Assembly (NCBI RefSeq): GCF_006159205.1
Contig: NZ_CP040812.1
Coordinates: 1,798,001 to 1,862,000 of the forward strand
Length of the DNA stretch: 64,000 bases
Direction: 5' to 3'
Source of the DNA: Antarcticibacterium flavum
GTDB lineage: Bacteria > Bacteroidota > Bacteroidia > Flavobacteriales > Flavobacteriaceae
How positions within the stretch are numbered: position 1 is the first letter of the stretch; each line of letters begins with the position of its first letter. Both the position numbers and the translations under genes were made by a program. Below the pieces are notes generated by a model that worked only from the letters and a program-made list of their open reading frames with translations, had not been told where the DNA came from and did no database searches. Of this stretch, positions 54,702 to 62,527 are shown one piece after another.

Positions 54702-54742
54702 TATTTTTCCGCTTTGCCCCTCCCGAGGGTGGCGGAAAAAGT
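54702..54742 (+). repeat. 41-bp palindrome family copy, slightly diverged
   Basis: ATTTTTCCGCTTTGCCCC...GAGGGTGGCGGAAAAAGT; same ends as the other copies, with loop changes. Confidence 0.82.
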
Positions 54743-54782
54743 AGTTTGATTCATTTTATTTTTTTTCCGAGTTTGGAAGTTG

Positions 54783-54810
54783 TTTGGTGTTTATTGTTTG
54801 GTGTTTGGTG
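54783..54810. repeat. Heptamer array, TTTGGTG type
   Basis: Four 7-bp units: TTTGGTG, TTTATTG, TTTGGTG, TTTGGTG. Confidence 0.75.
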
Positions 54811-55020
54811 TTGGATCTTTCTGTCGAGGTTAATTTTCCTTTTTTCGAGGTTAATGGTGGCCTAAACACAAAGTTTAACGGATTTAAGCTACAGAGGTTT
54901 CCCCTCCTGCGGAGGGGTGCCTGAAAGGCGGGGTGGGCTCCTCGGAACTTTAAATAATTTCAAAACAAAAAGCGAACAAAGCGGTTATAGTAATCTTTTC
55001 ACGCTTTTGTATTCCTATCT

Positions 55021-55061
55021 CTTTTCCCACTTTGCCCCTTCTTAAAGGGTGGCGGAAAAAG
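55021..55061 (+). repeat. 41-bp palindrome family copy
   Basis: CTTTTCCCACTTTGCCCC...AAAGGGTGGCGGAAAAAG. Confidence 0.88.
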
Positions 55062-55380
55062 TATTCGTACTCCAAAGAAAAAATCTTCCTGGAAGCTCCT
55101 AATCTATAGTCGCCCTGCAAAGTTTTTCAGGGTCTCATGGATTATAAGGGTGGTCAAGGCAGGGACGAATGTTATTCATCAAAGCTTCAGAGGCTGCACA
55201 GGAGGCTATGGTTTAAATGTCATGCAGTTGAGAGCGGCGGTACTTTTCAAGAACGTTAGATGCTGAAACAAGTTACCATTGACGTACTATATTTCTTCTA
55301 TTATCCAGGGGAGTTTATTCCCATTTCATAGGACCGCCTTTTCTTTTTTGCATCGCCCAAAAAAGAAACAAAAAAGTCTA

Positions 55381-55536
55381 GGCTTACGAAAGCTTCTCTA
55401 AATTTTTCATTCGGTGGCTAAATTTTAGGAACTCGCGGGCAAATCCTTTCTAGCGAGTTCAATCCGTTTCGCTCAAACAGCCTAAAATTTTTAACGCCCC
55501 TCTCATTTCAAATTTTACGATAAGCTTTCGTAGGCC
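55381..55536. repeat. 156-bp nested inverted-repeat element
   Basis: The outer arms GGCTTACGAAAGCTT (55381-55395) and AAGCTTTCGTAGGCC (55522-55536) pair at 14 of 15 positions. Inside them AAATTTTAGG (55420-55429) pairs with CCTAAAATTT (55481-55490), and GAACTCGC (55429-55436) pairs with GCGAGTTC (55453-55460). It could be a structured RNA or a small transposon-like relic; neither can be decided from one copy. Confidence 0.75.
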
Positions 55537-55701
55537 GGGAGAAATTCTGCAAAGAAGATTAGTATATTCATTGATGATATTCATACGTCATCACCTCACG
55601 CTAGGTAAATTTTTTACCGCAGGTCTCAGCATGACGTCAGGATTATTTTGGCCAGATTCTAGATTCCAGACTCCAGTCCCGGATCTTGTTCCCCCTTCTT
55701 T

Positions 55702-55792
55702 TTTCCTGGCTCTCTATTCTTTGCTCTTGGTTCTTGGTTCTTGGTTCTTGGTTCCTGGTTCTTGGTTCCAGACTATAGACTCCAGACTCCCG
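55702..55792. repeat. Heptamer array, GTTCTTG type with degenerate flanks
   Basis: Thirteen 7-bp units in phase: TTTCCTG, GCTCTCT, ATTCTTT, GCTCTTG, then GTTCTTG three times, GTTCCTG, GTTCTTG, GTTCCAG, ACTATAG, ACTCCAG, ACTCCCG. It ends 14 bases before the CNNM gene stop codon. Confidence 0.88.
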
Positions 55793-55805
55793 CCTCTAAA
55801 ATTGA

Positions 55806-57095
55806 TCAATCCCTCTCCCTTATCTCCAGCTCCACCAATTCAATTTTGGTAGTGGACACCTCCAGGATCTTTATGTGAAAGTTCTCGATCTTCACCTCCT
55901 CCAGCTGCTGCGGGATCTCCTCGGTGTAATTGGTGATAAATCCACCCAGGGTTTCGTAGTTCTCCCCTTCAGGAATGTCCAGCTTATAGGCTTCATTGAG
56001 ATAATCTACCTCCAGCCTCGCAGAAAATTTATACCTGTTCTCCTCCAGCTTTTCCTCGATAAGGATCACCGGGTCGTGTTCATCCTCTATCTCCCCAAAA
56101 AGTTCCTCCACGATATCCTCCACCGTGATCATCCCGCTGGTACCCCCATATTCATCGATCACCACCGCGATACTTTTTCGCTTTTTGATAAGGATATTCA
56201 GGACATCTTTAACCCACATGGTCTCGGGCACAAAAACCACAGGAAGCAAAATAGATTTAAGAGTTGAAGGCCTTTTGAACAGTTCAAAGGAATGAATATA
56301 TCCTATGATATCGTCAATCGTCTCGTTATACACCAGGATCTTGGAAAGGCCGGTATCGGTAAAAGTCTGAACCAAATCGCGGGGCGCAACATTAAGGTCC
56401 ACGGCCACGATCTCTGTACGCGGGATCATCACTTCCCTTGCTTTAATGTCTGAAAATTCCAGGGCATTCTGAAAGATCTGTATCTCACTATCCACTTCCT
56501 CGTGCAATTCAACCGTTTCCATTTGTTCACTAATAAAATTCCCCAGTTCTATTTTGCTGAAGGCCAGCTGCACTTCATCCCCTTCAGTCTTAAAGAAACG
56601 CTTCAAAATAAAATCTGATATCCAGATAATAAAATCTGACACAAAACTGAAGAGCAGGTAGAACAAATACGCCGGTACTGCAAAGAACTTCAGCAGGGAA
56701 TTGGAGTATATCTGAAAGAAAACCTTGGGAAGAAATTCCGCAGTAAAAAGTATTACGAGTGTGGAAATTACAGTTTGCGTGAGCAGGCTAAAATCTGTGA
56801 TAAGCACCTGGAGAAATGAACTTTCTGTGCCATTCATCCCCTGCAGCCACTGCATGATAAGATCCCCCATAAAGAAACCGTAGATCACCAGGGCGATATT
56901 ATTCCCCACCAGCATAGTGGCGATGAATTTGGAAGGTTTTTTAGTAAGGCGTTTAAGGACCTTGGCAAGAAAACCCGCCTGTCGTTTTTCGATCTCTATA
57001 AAGATCTTATTGGAAGAAATATAGGCGATCTCCATTCCTGAAAAGAATGCAGAAAGGATCAAAGCACCTACAATAATTATTATTTCACTTTCCAT
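55806..57095 (-). CDS. CNNM/CorC-family (hemolysin C-like) membrane protein
   Basis: A 429-residue protein with a DUF21/CNNM transmembrane domain (about 1-190; SAFFSGMEIAYISSNKI and GNNIALVIYGFFMG near the start). A CBS pair from about residue 219 follows (AREVMIPRTEIVAVDL, KSIAVVIDEYGGTSGMITVEDIVEELFGEI), and a CorC/HlyC C-terminal domain (YETLGGFI) closes the protein. Family members are linked to divalent-cation (Mg2+/Co2+) transport. The gliding protein GldE has the same layout, but no other gld gene is nearby. Last gene of the coaX operon; 6 bases separate it from the small gene upstream. Confidence 0.93.
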   Translation of the reverse strand: MESEIIIIVGALILSAFFSGMEIAYISSNKIFIEIEKRQAGFLAKVLKRLTKKPSKFIATMLVGNNIALVIYGFFMGDLIMQWLQGMNGTESSFLQVLITDFSLLTQTVISTLVILFTAEFLPKVFFQIYSNSLLKFFAVPAYLFYLLFSFVSDFIIWISDFILKRFFKTEGDEVQLAFSKIELGNFISEQMETVELHEEVDSEIQIFQNALEFSDIKAREVMIPRTEIVAVDLNVAPRDLVQTFTDTGLSKILVYNETIDDIIGYIHSFELFKRPSTLKSILLPVVFVPETMWVKDVLNILIKKRKSIAVVIDEYGGTSGMITVEDIVEELFGEIEDEHDPVILIEEKLEENRYKFSARLEVDYLNEAYKLDIPEGENYETLGGFITNYTEEIPQQLEEVKIENFHIKILEVSTTKIELVELEIRERD

Positions 57096-57101
57096 ACAGG
57101 A

Positions 57102-57293
57102 TTACCGGTTCCTTTCTTCCAATTTCTTCCTGAACCGTCTTTTAAAGAAGTACATAAAGATCGCCACCACAACAAAGGCGGCAAAAAGGTATGCCCTATT
57201 TCTTTCCTCGTTCCAAATGCGAATGGTCTCGAACAGGAAAAACGCAGCAATTACAAGGTACGCGTATTCAAAGTATTTAAAAAATCTCATCAT
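57102..57293 (-). CDS. Small two-helix membrane protein
   Basis: 63 residues: one helix AYLVIAAFFLFETIRIW, a charged turn NEERNRA, a second helix YLFAAFVVVAIFMYFF, and a strongly basic tail KRRFRKKLEERNR. Its first four bases overlap the lptC stop codon (ATGA), and the CNNM gene follows 6 bases later, so it is fixed inside the operon. Function unknown. Confidence 0.85.
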   Translation of the reverse strand: MMRFFKYFEYAYLVIAAFFLFETIRIWNEERNRAYLFAAFVVVAIFMYFFKRRFRKKLEERNR

Positions 57294-57853
57294 TGGTTTT
57301 TATCTTCTATGACCTGTACCCCTACATTGGTACGGGAGCGAAAATTAGTGAAATTTAGGTCGCTATCAAAGCCCTGCCCCTGGTTACGTGCCCCGCTGGG
57401 ACGGCGTATGGTATTTGGTTTATCTGTGAATACCCATCCTATGGTTTGGTCCCAGTAAAGTTGGGTTGCTTCCAGCCTGGTACTGTCGCTGGTCACCAAC
57501 ACTACATCGCCCTGCAGGTCAATAAGACCCGTTTCATCGTAAATGATGGCATAATTGGAGGTCACCGTATTCTTTTGCCTGTTCTCATCAAAGAACTCCA
57601 GTTCTATCCCATCGGGAAATTCGCGGTATGGAAACTCCAGGTTGGTATAGTCCAGCATACGCTCACTTTTTAAGGTAGCCACTACCCTGCCGGAATCTGT
57701 ATACTTAAGATCCAGGTTCGTGCCAATTGCCTGCGGACTATCGCCCGGGAGGTCCATAGCCCGAATCCTGTTAAGATTGCCTTCGCATGAAAAAAGCATT
57801 GTCACAGCGGTAACTGTGACAATGCCTCTAATTATATTCTTATATGTGATCAT
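57290..57853 (-). CDS. lptC: LPS export protein LptC (lipoprotein form)
   Basis: LptC passes lipopolysaccharide from the LptBFG extractor toward LptA. The 187-residue protein from ATG 57853 has a lipoprotein-like signal ending TMLFSC; a longer in-frame start would overlap the TPR gene and lack this signal at its N-terminus. The beta-jellyroll part shows LKYTDSGRVVATLKSERMLDY, IELEFFDENRQKNTVTSNYAIIY and GLIDLQGDVVLVTSDSTRLEA. It lies 8 bases after the TPR gene. Confidence 0.92.
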   Translation of the reverse strand: MITYKNIIRGIVTVTAVTMLFSCEGNLNRIRAMDLPGDSPQAIGTNLDLKYTDSGRVVATLKSERMLDYTNLEFPYREFPDGIELEFFDENRQKNTVTSNYAIIYDETGLIDLQGDVVLVTSDSTRLEATQLYWDQTIGWVFTDKPNTIRRPSGARNQGQGFDSDLNFTNFRSRTNVGVQVIEDKNQ

Positions 57854-57861
57854 TGATCTTC

Positions 57862-59226
57862 TTACAATGTAGGTACTTTTACGCTTTCCCCAATCCAGCA
57901 TCCAATCCTTATGGTTTCGCCCTGCTTCCCGGCCTGGAAAATATCAGACTTTTGTGGAGCTCTACCTTTGTAGGCTGCAACTGTTTCATTTGCAGTGCTG
58001 CTTAAAGATGGGTCTACACGTCCTGCTCTCGCAGCATAATCTGCAGCCAACCAGTATACAGCTCTCTTTTCAAAAGTGGTTTCTCCACAGTTGTTTGCAC
58101 TTTGAGCATACATATTTGCGATATGCAGGTAAGCTCTACCGTTTGAAGGTTGTGCGTCAAGAGACCTTCTATAGAAAGTTCTTGCCTGGGAGAAGTTTCC
58201 TCCTTTTCTATAGTTATCAGCAATTCTCATATATACTCTTGCCTTATCTCTTGGATTCTCCTCAAGTTCAGCACTCTCTGTATAGTACTTCATAGCCTGT
58301 GAAGATTTACCTTCAGCCTCAGCCAGCTGTCCTAAATAAAGGGCAGATTTTGCAGAAGGCTCAGCTCTGTGAAGTGCTTCAGACACCTGGAAGAAGATTG
58401 GATCATCTGTACAATCCTTTGCAGAAAGTCTTTCAGAAGCAATTTTCAACCAGTCAACATCGGTTTTATTTGCCTCGAAGTCCTTTTTATATAAAGGGAT
58501 AAGGTTATCACAATCTGCTCTTTGACCAAGTTTTGCATTTACACTCCCTTTTACAGTAGAGTAAGCACTAAGGTTAATTTCAGCATTATCTGCCAACTGC
58601 TTTTCCTTTCCAGTCAAAGTAGCTCCTGTTTCCTGCTTCTCCACAAGAGGTGCAAGCATTTGTGCAAGCTTGTTCTCTTCATCCTCGATCTTGGTGATCA
58701 CTTCTTCATACAGCTCAAATACATCCTGCAGGTCTCTTTTACCTTCATCCTGTAGATCTACAAGAAGAGAGAAATATGCATAGATACGCTTTGGGCTTGT
58801 GAAGCTCTCCGGGCTGGCCTTGTAAGCATCATCAAAAGCTTTGAACTGCTCCTCTTTGGTTCCAATCCCGTTGTCGTATTTCAACCAGGCGATTTCTCCC
58901 TGGATATCTGCTTCATTGGTCTTGTTAGGGAAATGTTTAAGCCTGTCATTCATTAACTGAATGTTTTCTTCAATAAGCTTATTCTTTTCAGCCCCCTGTG
59001 CGTTTTCAAGCTTGTGCTTAAGGATACGATCAAGGTACTGGAAGGTTGCCAGACTATAAGTAGGACATTGTTCCTTCACTTCCATAAGTGGCTGGTAGGC
59101 CTGGTCGTATCTTTGTGCTTTAGCATCGTCGTAAGCCAGGGCAGCTTTAGTAGCACAATCCTGTGCCTGCAGCACGCTGGTACTTAATAATAAGCCCGAA
59201 AAGGCGATGATAATTTTCGTTTTCAT
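57862..59226 (-). CDS. Exported TPR-repeat protein
   Basis: A 454-residue protein with a signal peptide (IIIAFSGLLLSTSVLQAQ) and a helical solenoid. Tetratricopeptide-like units are clearest near the C-terminus (ALYLGQLAEAEGKSSQAMKYY, ARVYMRIADNYRKGGNFSQARTFYRRSL, GRAYLHIANMYAQSANNCG). Six cysteines in the mature protein suggest disulfides. It sits between an outer-membrane protein gene and lptC, and probably acts as a periplasmic assembly or scaffold factor. Partner not known. Confidence 0.92.
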   Translation of the reverse strand: MKTKIIIAFSGLLLSTSVLQAQDCATKAALAYDDAKAQRYDQAYQPLMEVKEQCPTYSLATFQYLDRILKHKLENAQGAEKNKLIEENIQLMNDRLKHFPNKTNEADIQGEIAWLKYDNGIGTKEEQFKAFDDAYKASPESFTSPKRIYAYFSLLVDLQDEGKRDLQDVFELYEEVITKIEDEENKLAQMLAPLVEKQETGATLTGKEKQLADNAEINLSAYSTVKGSVNAKLGQRADCDNLIPLYKKDFEANKTDVDWLKIASERLSAKDCTDDPIFFQVSEALHRAEPSAKSALYLGQLAEAEGKSSQAMKYYTESAELEENPRDKARVYMRIADNYRKGGNFSQARTFYRRSLDAQPSNGRAYLHIANMYAQSANNCGETTFEKRAVYWLAADYAARAGRVDPSLSSTANETVAAYKGRAPQKSDIFQAGKQGETIRIGCWIGESVKVPTL

Positions 59227-59244
59227 TTTTTAGTGTTTATGTGG

Positions 59245-60490
59245 TTAATCAAATCTTCTTTGCAGGAACCATCTTTCGCTTAATGATAAACTCAAAGATA
59301 GTTTAAAAAAGTTTTCTTTTATTAATCCGGAGTTTGTTGTACCGCGCTGACCATACTCAAAACCCAGGTTCGCATTAGAAAAATTAGATCCTGCTGGTAA
59401 CCCTAATCCAAAAGATATGCCAAACTCGTTAATGCTCTCATTATTGAGGTTTAGACCGGTTTCTTCAAATCGTATTCCCGCCCTGTATACGATGCGGTTA
59501 AGGTAATTTGTCATAGAGGTATAATTGGGCACATAAAACCCACCCAGCCTGTATTGTGCTGCATCTTCATAAGCAAAGGGTAACGTACTTGGCCCGGCAT
59601 TTAAATTGAACTCTGCCGCCTGTATTGCGGTATATTCTGCTCCAACAAACCACTTATTGGGTTTTCCTATTCCACCACCCAGGGTATACTGCCCGGGTAG
59701 GGATACCTGTCTTTCGGGCAGGTTCACATCTGTAGAACCGGGAAGCACCGCAATGTCCCCTGCATTATTCACCTGCACTCTGGACGTATTTGTCATCCTG
59801 TTGGTAGTGATATCCATTGCCGGGGAATAAATGGCTGCAGCATGTAGATTCAGGTTTGGTGCTATTCTCTTTCGGTAATCGGCACCAAAATTCAGGTTAA
59901 ATCCGCTAAGATCTGTACGATTTATCTGTCTGGTACCGTACTGTATATTCCTTTCGAAGAATGTGCGGGAATTTTGAACATTTCCGAAGTTATAGTTCAC
60001 ATCCACACCCAGGCTAAAATCTTCAGTAAAAGCATAGGAAGTGGTGAGGAAAACCTTATTCATCCCCCCCGGCCGGTAAACCGGTTGGACACATCATTAT
60101 TTTGATCCTCTATCCTGTAACCCACAGAGGTAAAGGGAATAAGTCCAAGCCCAAAATTGAGCTTCCCGGTTGGGATACCTATAGCCAGGTAATCAAGCGA
60201 AGTGTTTTGGGCGCTTTCGCTCTCACTGGAAGTTTCCATATTGGTCCTGGTATGGCTGCCACCCACGGTGTAGGTGGTAAGCTTAAGTTTACCATAAGCC
60301 GCAGGATTGCGAAGGTTCACGTGTATACTATCTGAAAAGATGCTCAGCCCCCCATGGATTGGTTCTCTACCGTCCCTTTAAATTTAGTAAGGCCTATCCC
60401 GTAGTATGAATATGGTGAGGAAGTACCCTCTTGCGCAGCCGCTAGCACTGTGGAAAATAAGGCCACGATTATAAAAAATCGTTTGATCAT
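59245..60490 (-). pseudogene. Outer-membrane beta-barrel protein gene broken at two poly-G tracts
   Basis: Three pieces in different frames join into one protein of about 415 residues if one G is added at each of two sites. Piece 1 starts at ATG 60490 with a signal peptide (IKRFFIIVALFSTVLAAAQ) and stops just after QSMGG at a G6 tract (C6 on the plus strand, 60348-60353). Piece 2 (60320-60060) resumes SIHVNLRNPAAYG and stops after TGRGG at a G7 tract (60064-60070). Piece 3 (60063-59245) gives the alternating strands of a barrel (SFGLGLPAGSNF, NLGFEYGQRGTTN) and a C-terminal RRFD. The ATG overlaps the coaX stop codon by four bases, so the locus lies in the operon. Either phase variation or assembly error would explain it. 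Confidence 0.85.
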
Positions 60491-61218
60491 TGAGGTTTAT
60501 TAAATTCTAAAATATTATTCAATCCTTCGAGGAGAAAATTTGAGTTGGCAAATATGCTATTTTTTAATCGTTTACACAAAAATTGTGCATCCCCGCCCGT
60601 CAAAATTACTGTTAATTCTTTATACTGAGCCCTATAAGCATCAATGATCCCGTCAATTTCTGCCGTGATGCCAAAAATAACCCCGCTATGCATACTGCCG
60701 CGGGTAGAGTTACCGGTGAGGCTCACTTCCTCCTCCGGTTCTAATAACGGCAATTTTTCAGTAAACGTATGCATGGCTTTGTAACGCATGTGCAGTCCCG
60801 GGGAGATAGCACCGCCATAATATTCATTTTGAGAGTTTAGGATATCATAGGTGATACAGGTTCCCGCATCGATAATCAGCACATTTTGCTGTGCATATAA
60901 TTTTGAAGCAGCCGAAACCAGGGCGATCCTGTCCTGCCCCAGCGTATTGGGCGTGGCGTATTTATTTTTAAACACCTGTGGCAACTCCCGGTCCATGGTG
61001 ATGAGAATGGTCTTTTCCCGAAGCTTTTCTTCCAACTTCGCAGGGGTTTTTCCAACTACCGACAAGAGGGAATGAGTGATATTTGGATAGTTTTGAAAAA
61101 TTTCTTCAAGATTTTTAAAAAAATCCTGCCGCAGGGAGGTTTTCTTTTTGAGGAGGGTAGCATCCTGGAAAACAGCCATTTTCACGAGCGTATTTCCAAT
61201 ATCAATAACCAGGTTCAT
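60487..61218 (-). CDS. coaX: Type III pantothenate kinase CoaX
   Basis: Phosphorylates pantothenate, the first step of coenzyme A synthesis. The 243-residue protein of the ASKHA fold shows phosphate 1 DIGNTLVKMAVF, the pantothenate/ATP segment NTLGQDRIALVSAA, DAGTCITYD (catalytic Asp region), YYGGAISPGL and LTGGDAQFL. Type III enzymes need a monovalent cation and are not feedback-inhibited by CoA. First gene of a leftward operon with outer-membrane, TPR and lptC genes; divergent from tRNA-Phe. Confidence 0.96.
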   Translation of the reverse strand: MNLVIDIGNTLVKMAVFQDATLLKKKTSLRQDFFKNLEEIFQNYPNITHSLLSVVGKTPAKLEEKLREKTILITMDRELPQVFKNKYATPNTLGQDRIALVSAASKLYAQQNVLIIDAGTCITYDILNSQNEYYGGAISPGLHMRYKAMHTFTEKLPLLEPEEEVSLTGNSTRGSMHSGVIFGITAEIDGIIDAYRAQYKELTVILTGGDAQFLCKRLKNSIFANSNFLLEGLNNILEFNKPQ

Positions 61219-61268
61219 AGATTTTGAATAAAAAAGCCAAGGTACAAAAGCATTTTTTTAAATTTTCC

Positions 61269-61300
61269 TTTGTGGGTTAATAAAAATGAAATTATATTTG
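61269..61300 (+). promoter_or_regulatory. Promoter of tRNA-Phe
   Basis: TTTG (61269-61272), 20-base spacer, TATATTTG (61293-61300): a full match to the Bacteroidota TTTG/TAnnTTTG consensus, 36 bases before the tRNA. Confidence 0.75.
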
Positions 61301-61336
61301 CACCCGCTTGAAAGCATAACAGCAATCAAAGCAACT

Positions 61337-61409
61337 GGTGCCTTAGCTCAGTTGGTAGAGCAAAGGACTGAAAATCCTTGTGTCCCTGGTTCGATTCCTG
61401 GAGGCACCA
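61337..61409 (+). tRNA. tRNA-Phe (anticodon GAA)
   Basis: 73 nt. Acceptor GGTGCCT pairs fully with AGGCACC, D-arm is GCTC/GAGC, anticodon stem AAGGA/TCCTT surrounds loop CTGAAAA (GAA), and the T-loop is TTCGATT. The T-stem CCTGG/CCTGG has a central U-U mismatch. Discriminator is A; CCA is not encoded. A terminator follows directly. Confidence 0.97.
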
Positions 61410-61412
61410 CTT

Positions 61413-61443
61413 AAAAACCCGAGACGAAAGTCTTGGGTTTTTT
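61413..61443 (+). terminator. Terminator of tRNA-Phe
   Basis: AAAACCCGAGAC-GAAA-GTCTTGGGTTTT hairpin with a T-run; GAAA tetraloop and one G-U pair. Confidence 0.88.
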
Positions 61444-61455
61444 CGTTTGTGGAGG

Positions 61456-61483
61456 TAGTCGTTAGTCTTTAGTCGTTAGTCGT
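61456..61483. repeat. Heptamer array, TAGTCGT type
   Basis: Four 7-bp units: TAGTCGT, TAGTCTT, TAGTCGT, TAGTCGT. Confidence 0.8.
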
Positions 61484-61490
61484 TAGGGGA

Positions 61491-61553
61491 GTTTGTTGTT
61501 TGTTGTTTGGGTTTTAGTGTTGTTTTCCGTTTTCCGTTTGCTGTTTTCTGTTG
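61491..61553. repeat. Heptamer array, GTTTGTT/TCCGTTT type
   Basis: Nine 7-bp units in phase: GTTTGTT twice, GTTTGGG, TTTTAGT, GTTGTTT, TCCGTTT twice, GCTGTTT, TCTGTTG. Confidence 0.75.
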
Positions 61554-62015
61554 GTTTTTTCTTGGGAGGGTAATTTTCTTTTTCCGATGCTAATTTTTGT
61601 TTAACCACAGAGTTTCAAAGGAGTTGAAAAAGGAGTTTCACGGAGTTAAAAGGATTACGCGGATTTTGGCGGATTTCCCGGAAAATTTAGATCACTAAGT
61701 TTCCCCTCCTGCGGAGGGGTGGCCGCAGGGCGGGGTGGGACCTTCGTGACCGGGATTAAACTCGAAGCAAAAGCGAGCAATGCGGAATTCGGATTTAATT
61801 TTAATTTCCAGCCACTCAATTCCCTAAATAAATTCTTTTGAAAACGAATCAAAGGGCTCCCCTCCTTTTTTCAATCCCGATATGGATCGGGAGGGTGGAC
61901 GCTTTAGCGGACGGGGTGGTGGCGTGGAAAAATAGAGTCGTTCCTACAAACACTCCCGCCCATGGCCCTAAACTTTCCTACTTAGTATTTCTCCGCTTTC
62001 TTTCCAATGGACTAC

Positions 62016-62133
62016 CGAGTTTGATCTTCTTTCTAAGAAAACCTCACAGGTTAAAAAAAACCTGTGAGGTTTATTCGAACAAGGTTGGGATTCTCCCCTT
62101 TTTTTGTCATCCTGCGGAACCCTTTTTCGGGCG
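62016..62133 (+). repeat. 118-bp direct repeat, left copy
   Basis: Same length and order as 63883-64000 with about nine base differences. It contains the hairpin AACCTCACAGGTT-aaaa-AACCTGTGAGGTT and ends CCCTTTTTCGGGCG. Confidence 0.93.
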
Positions 62134-62215
62134 ACTAAAGATCTCTGGCGGGGGATGAATGTTGTCGTTTTCCTTTTGAGCATCTGCGGGAGGAAAAATA
62201 TTCATGCCAAAAAGT

Positions 62216-62256
62216 CTTTTCCCGCTTTGCCCCGCCCTAAAGGGAGGCGGAAAAAG
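62216..62256 (+). repeat. 41-bp palindrome family copy
   Basis: CTTTTCCCGCTTTGCCCC...AAAGGGAGGCGGAAAAAG. Confidence 0.9.
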
Positions 62257-62383
62257 TATTCTGCTCCCAAAACCCCCAACCCCCTCAAGGGGGCTGAAAT
62301 TTTCCTTTTCAAGACCAATTTGCGGGTGCAATCAAAAATCCCCTTTAGCGGCTTTTCAAACCCAGGAAAAAGGCTATCCTCCA

Positions 62384-62446
62384 GACTCTAAACTCCAGCC
62401 TCTTTTCCCCTCTCGTCTTGTCTCTTGGTTCTTGTCTCTTGGTTCT
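62384..62446. repeat. Heptamer array, TGTCTCT/TGGTTCT type
   Basis: Nine 7-bp units in phase: GACTCTA, AACTCCA, GCCTCTT, TTCCCCT, CTCGTCT, TGTCTCT, TGGTTCT, TGTCTCT, TGGTTCT. It ends 81 bases before the MFS start codon. Confidence 0.82.
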
Positions 62447-62527
62447 CGCTCATATGACTTTCGTCATTTTTTATTTACCTCTCCTGTCCTTCCTTTACTA
62501 CTTTGAATTTGCACAAAAGATCATTTC

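Larger units (their letters stand above)
54443..55805. other. 1.36-kb gene-free repeat region
   Basis: No supportable gene. It contains, in order, a 41-bp palindrome (54702-54742), a TTTGGTG heptamer array (54783-54810), a GC-rich hairpin CCCCTCCTGCGGAGGGG (54901-54917), another 41-bp palindrome (55021-55061), a 156-bp nested inverted repeat (55381-55536) and a heptamer array (55702-55792). Short ORFs across it have no recognisable protein features. Confidence 0.75.
61444..62527. other. 1.1-kb gene-free repeat region
   Basis: No supportable gene. It contains heptamer arrays (61456-61483, 61491-61553, 62384-62446), the hairpin CCCCTCCTGCGGAGGGG at about 61703-61719 (also at 54901), the first copy of the 118-bp direct repeat (62016-62133) and a 41-bp palindrome (62216-62256). 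The MFS promoter must lie in its last bases. Confidence 0.7.

Noticed and set aside
51438..55805. Insertion sequence or prophage remnant
   Set aside because: Many repeats are present, but no transposase, integrase or phage gene fragment could be found on either strand.
55571..55852. 93-residue plus-strand ORF
   Set aside because: Most of it is translated heptamer repeat, and it runs into the CNNM gene on the other strand.
55806..57095. Gliding protein GldE
   Set aside because: The domain layout fits, but the whole CNNM/CorC family shares it and no other gld gene is nearby. The general name is safer.
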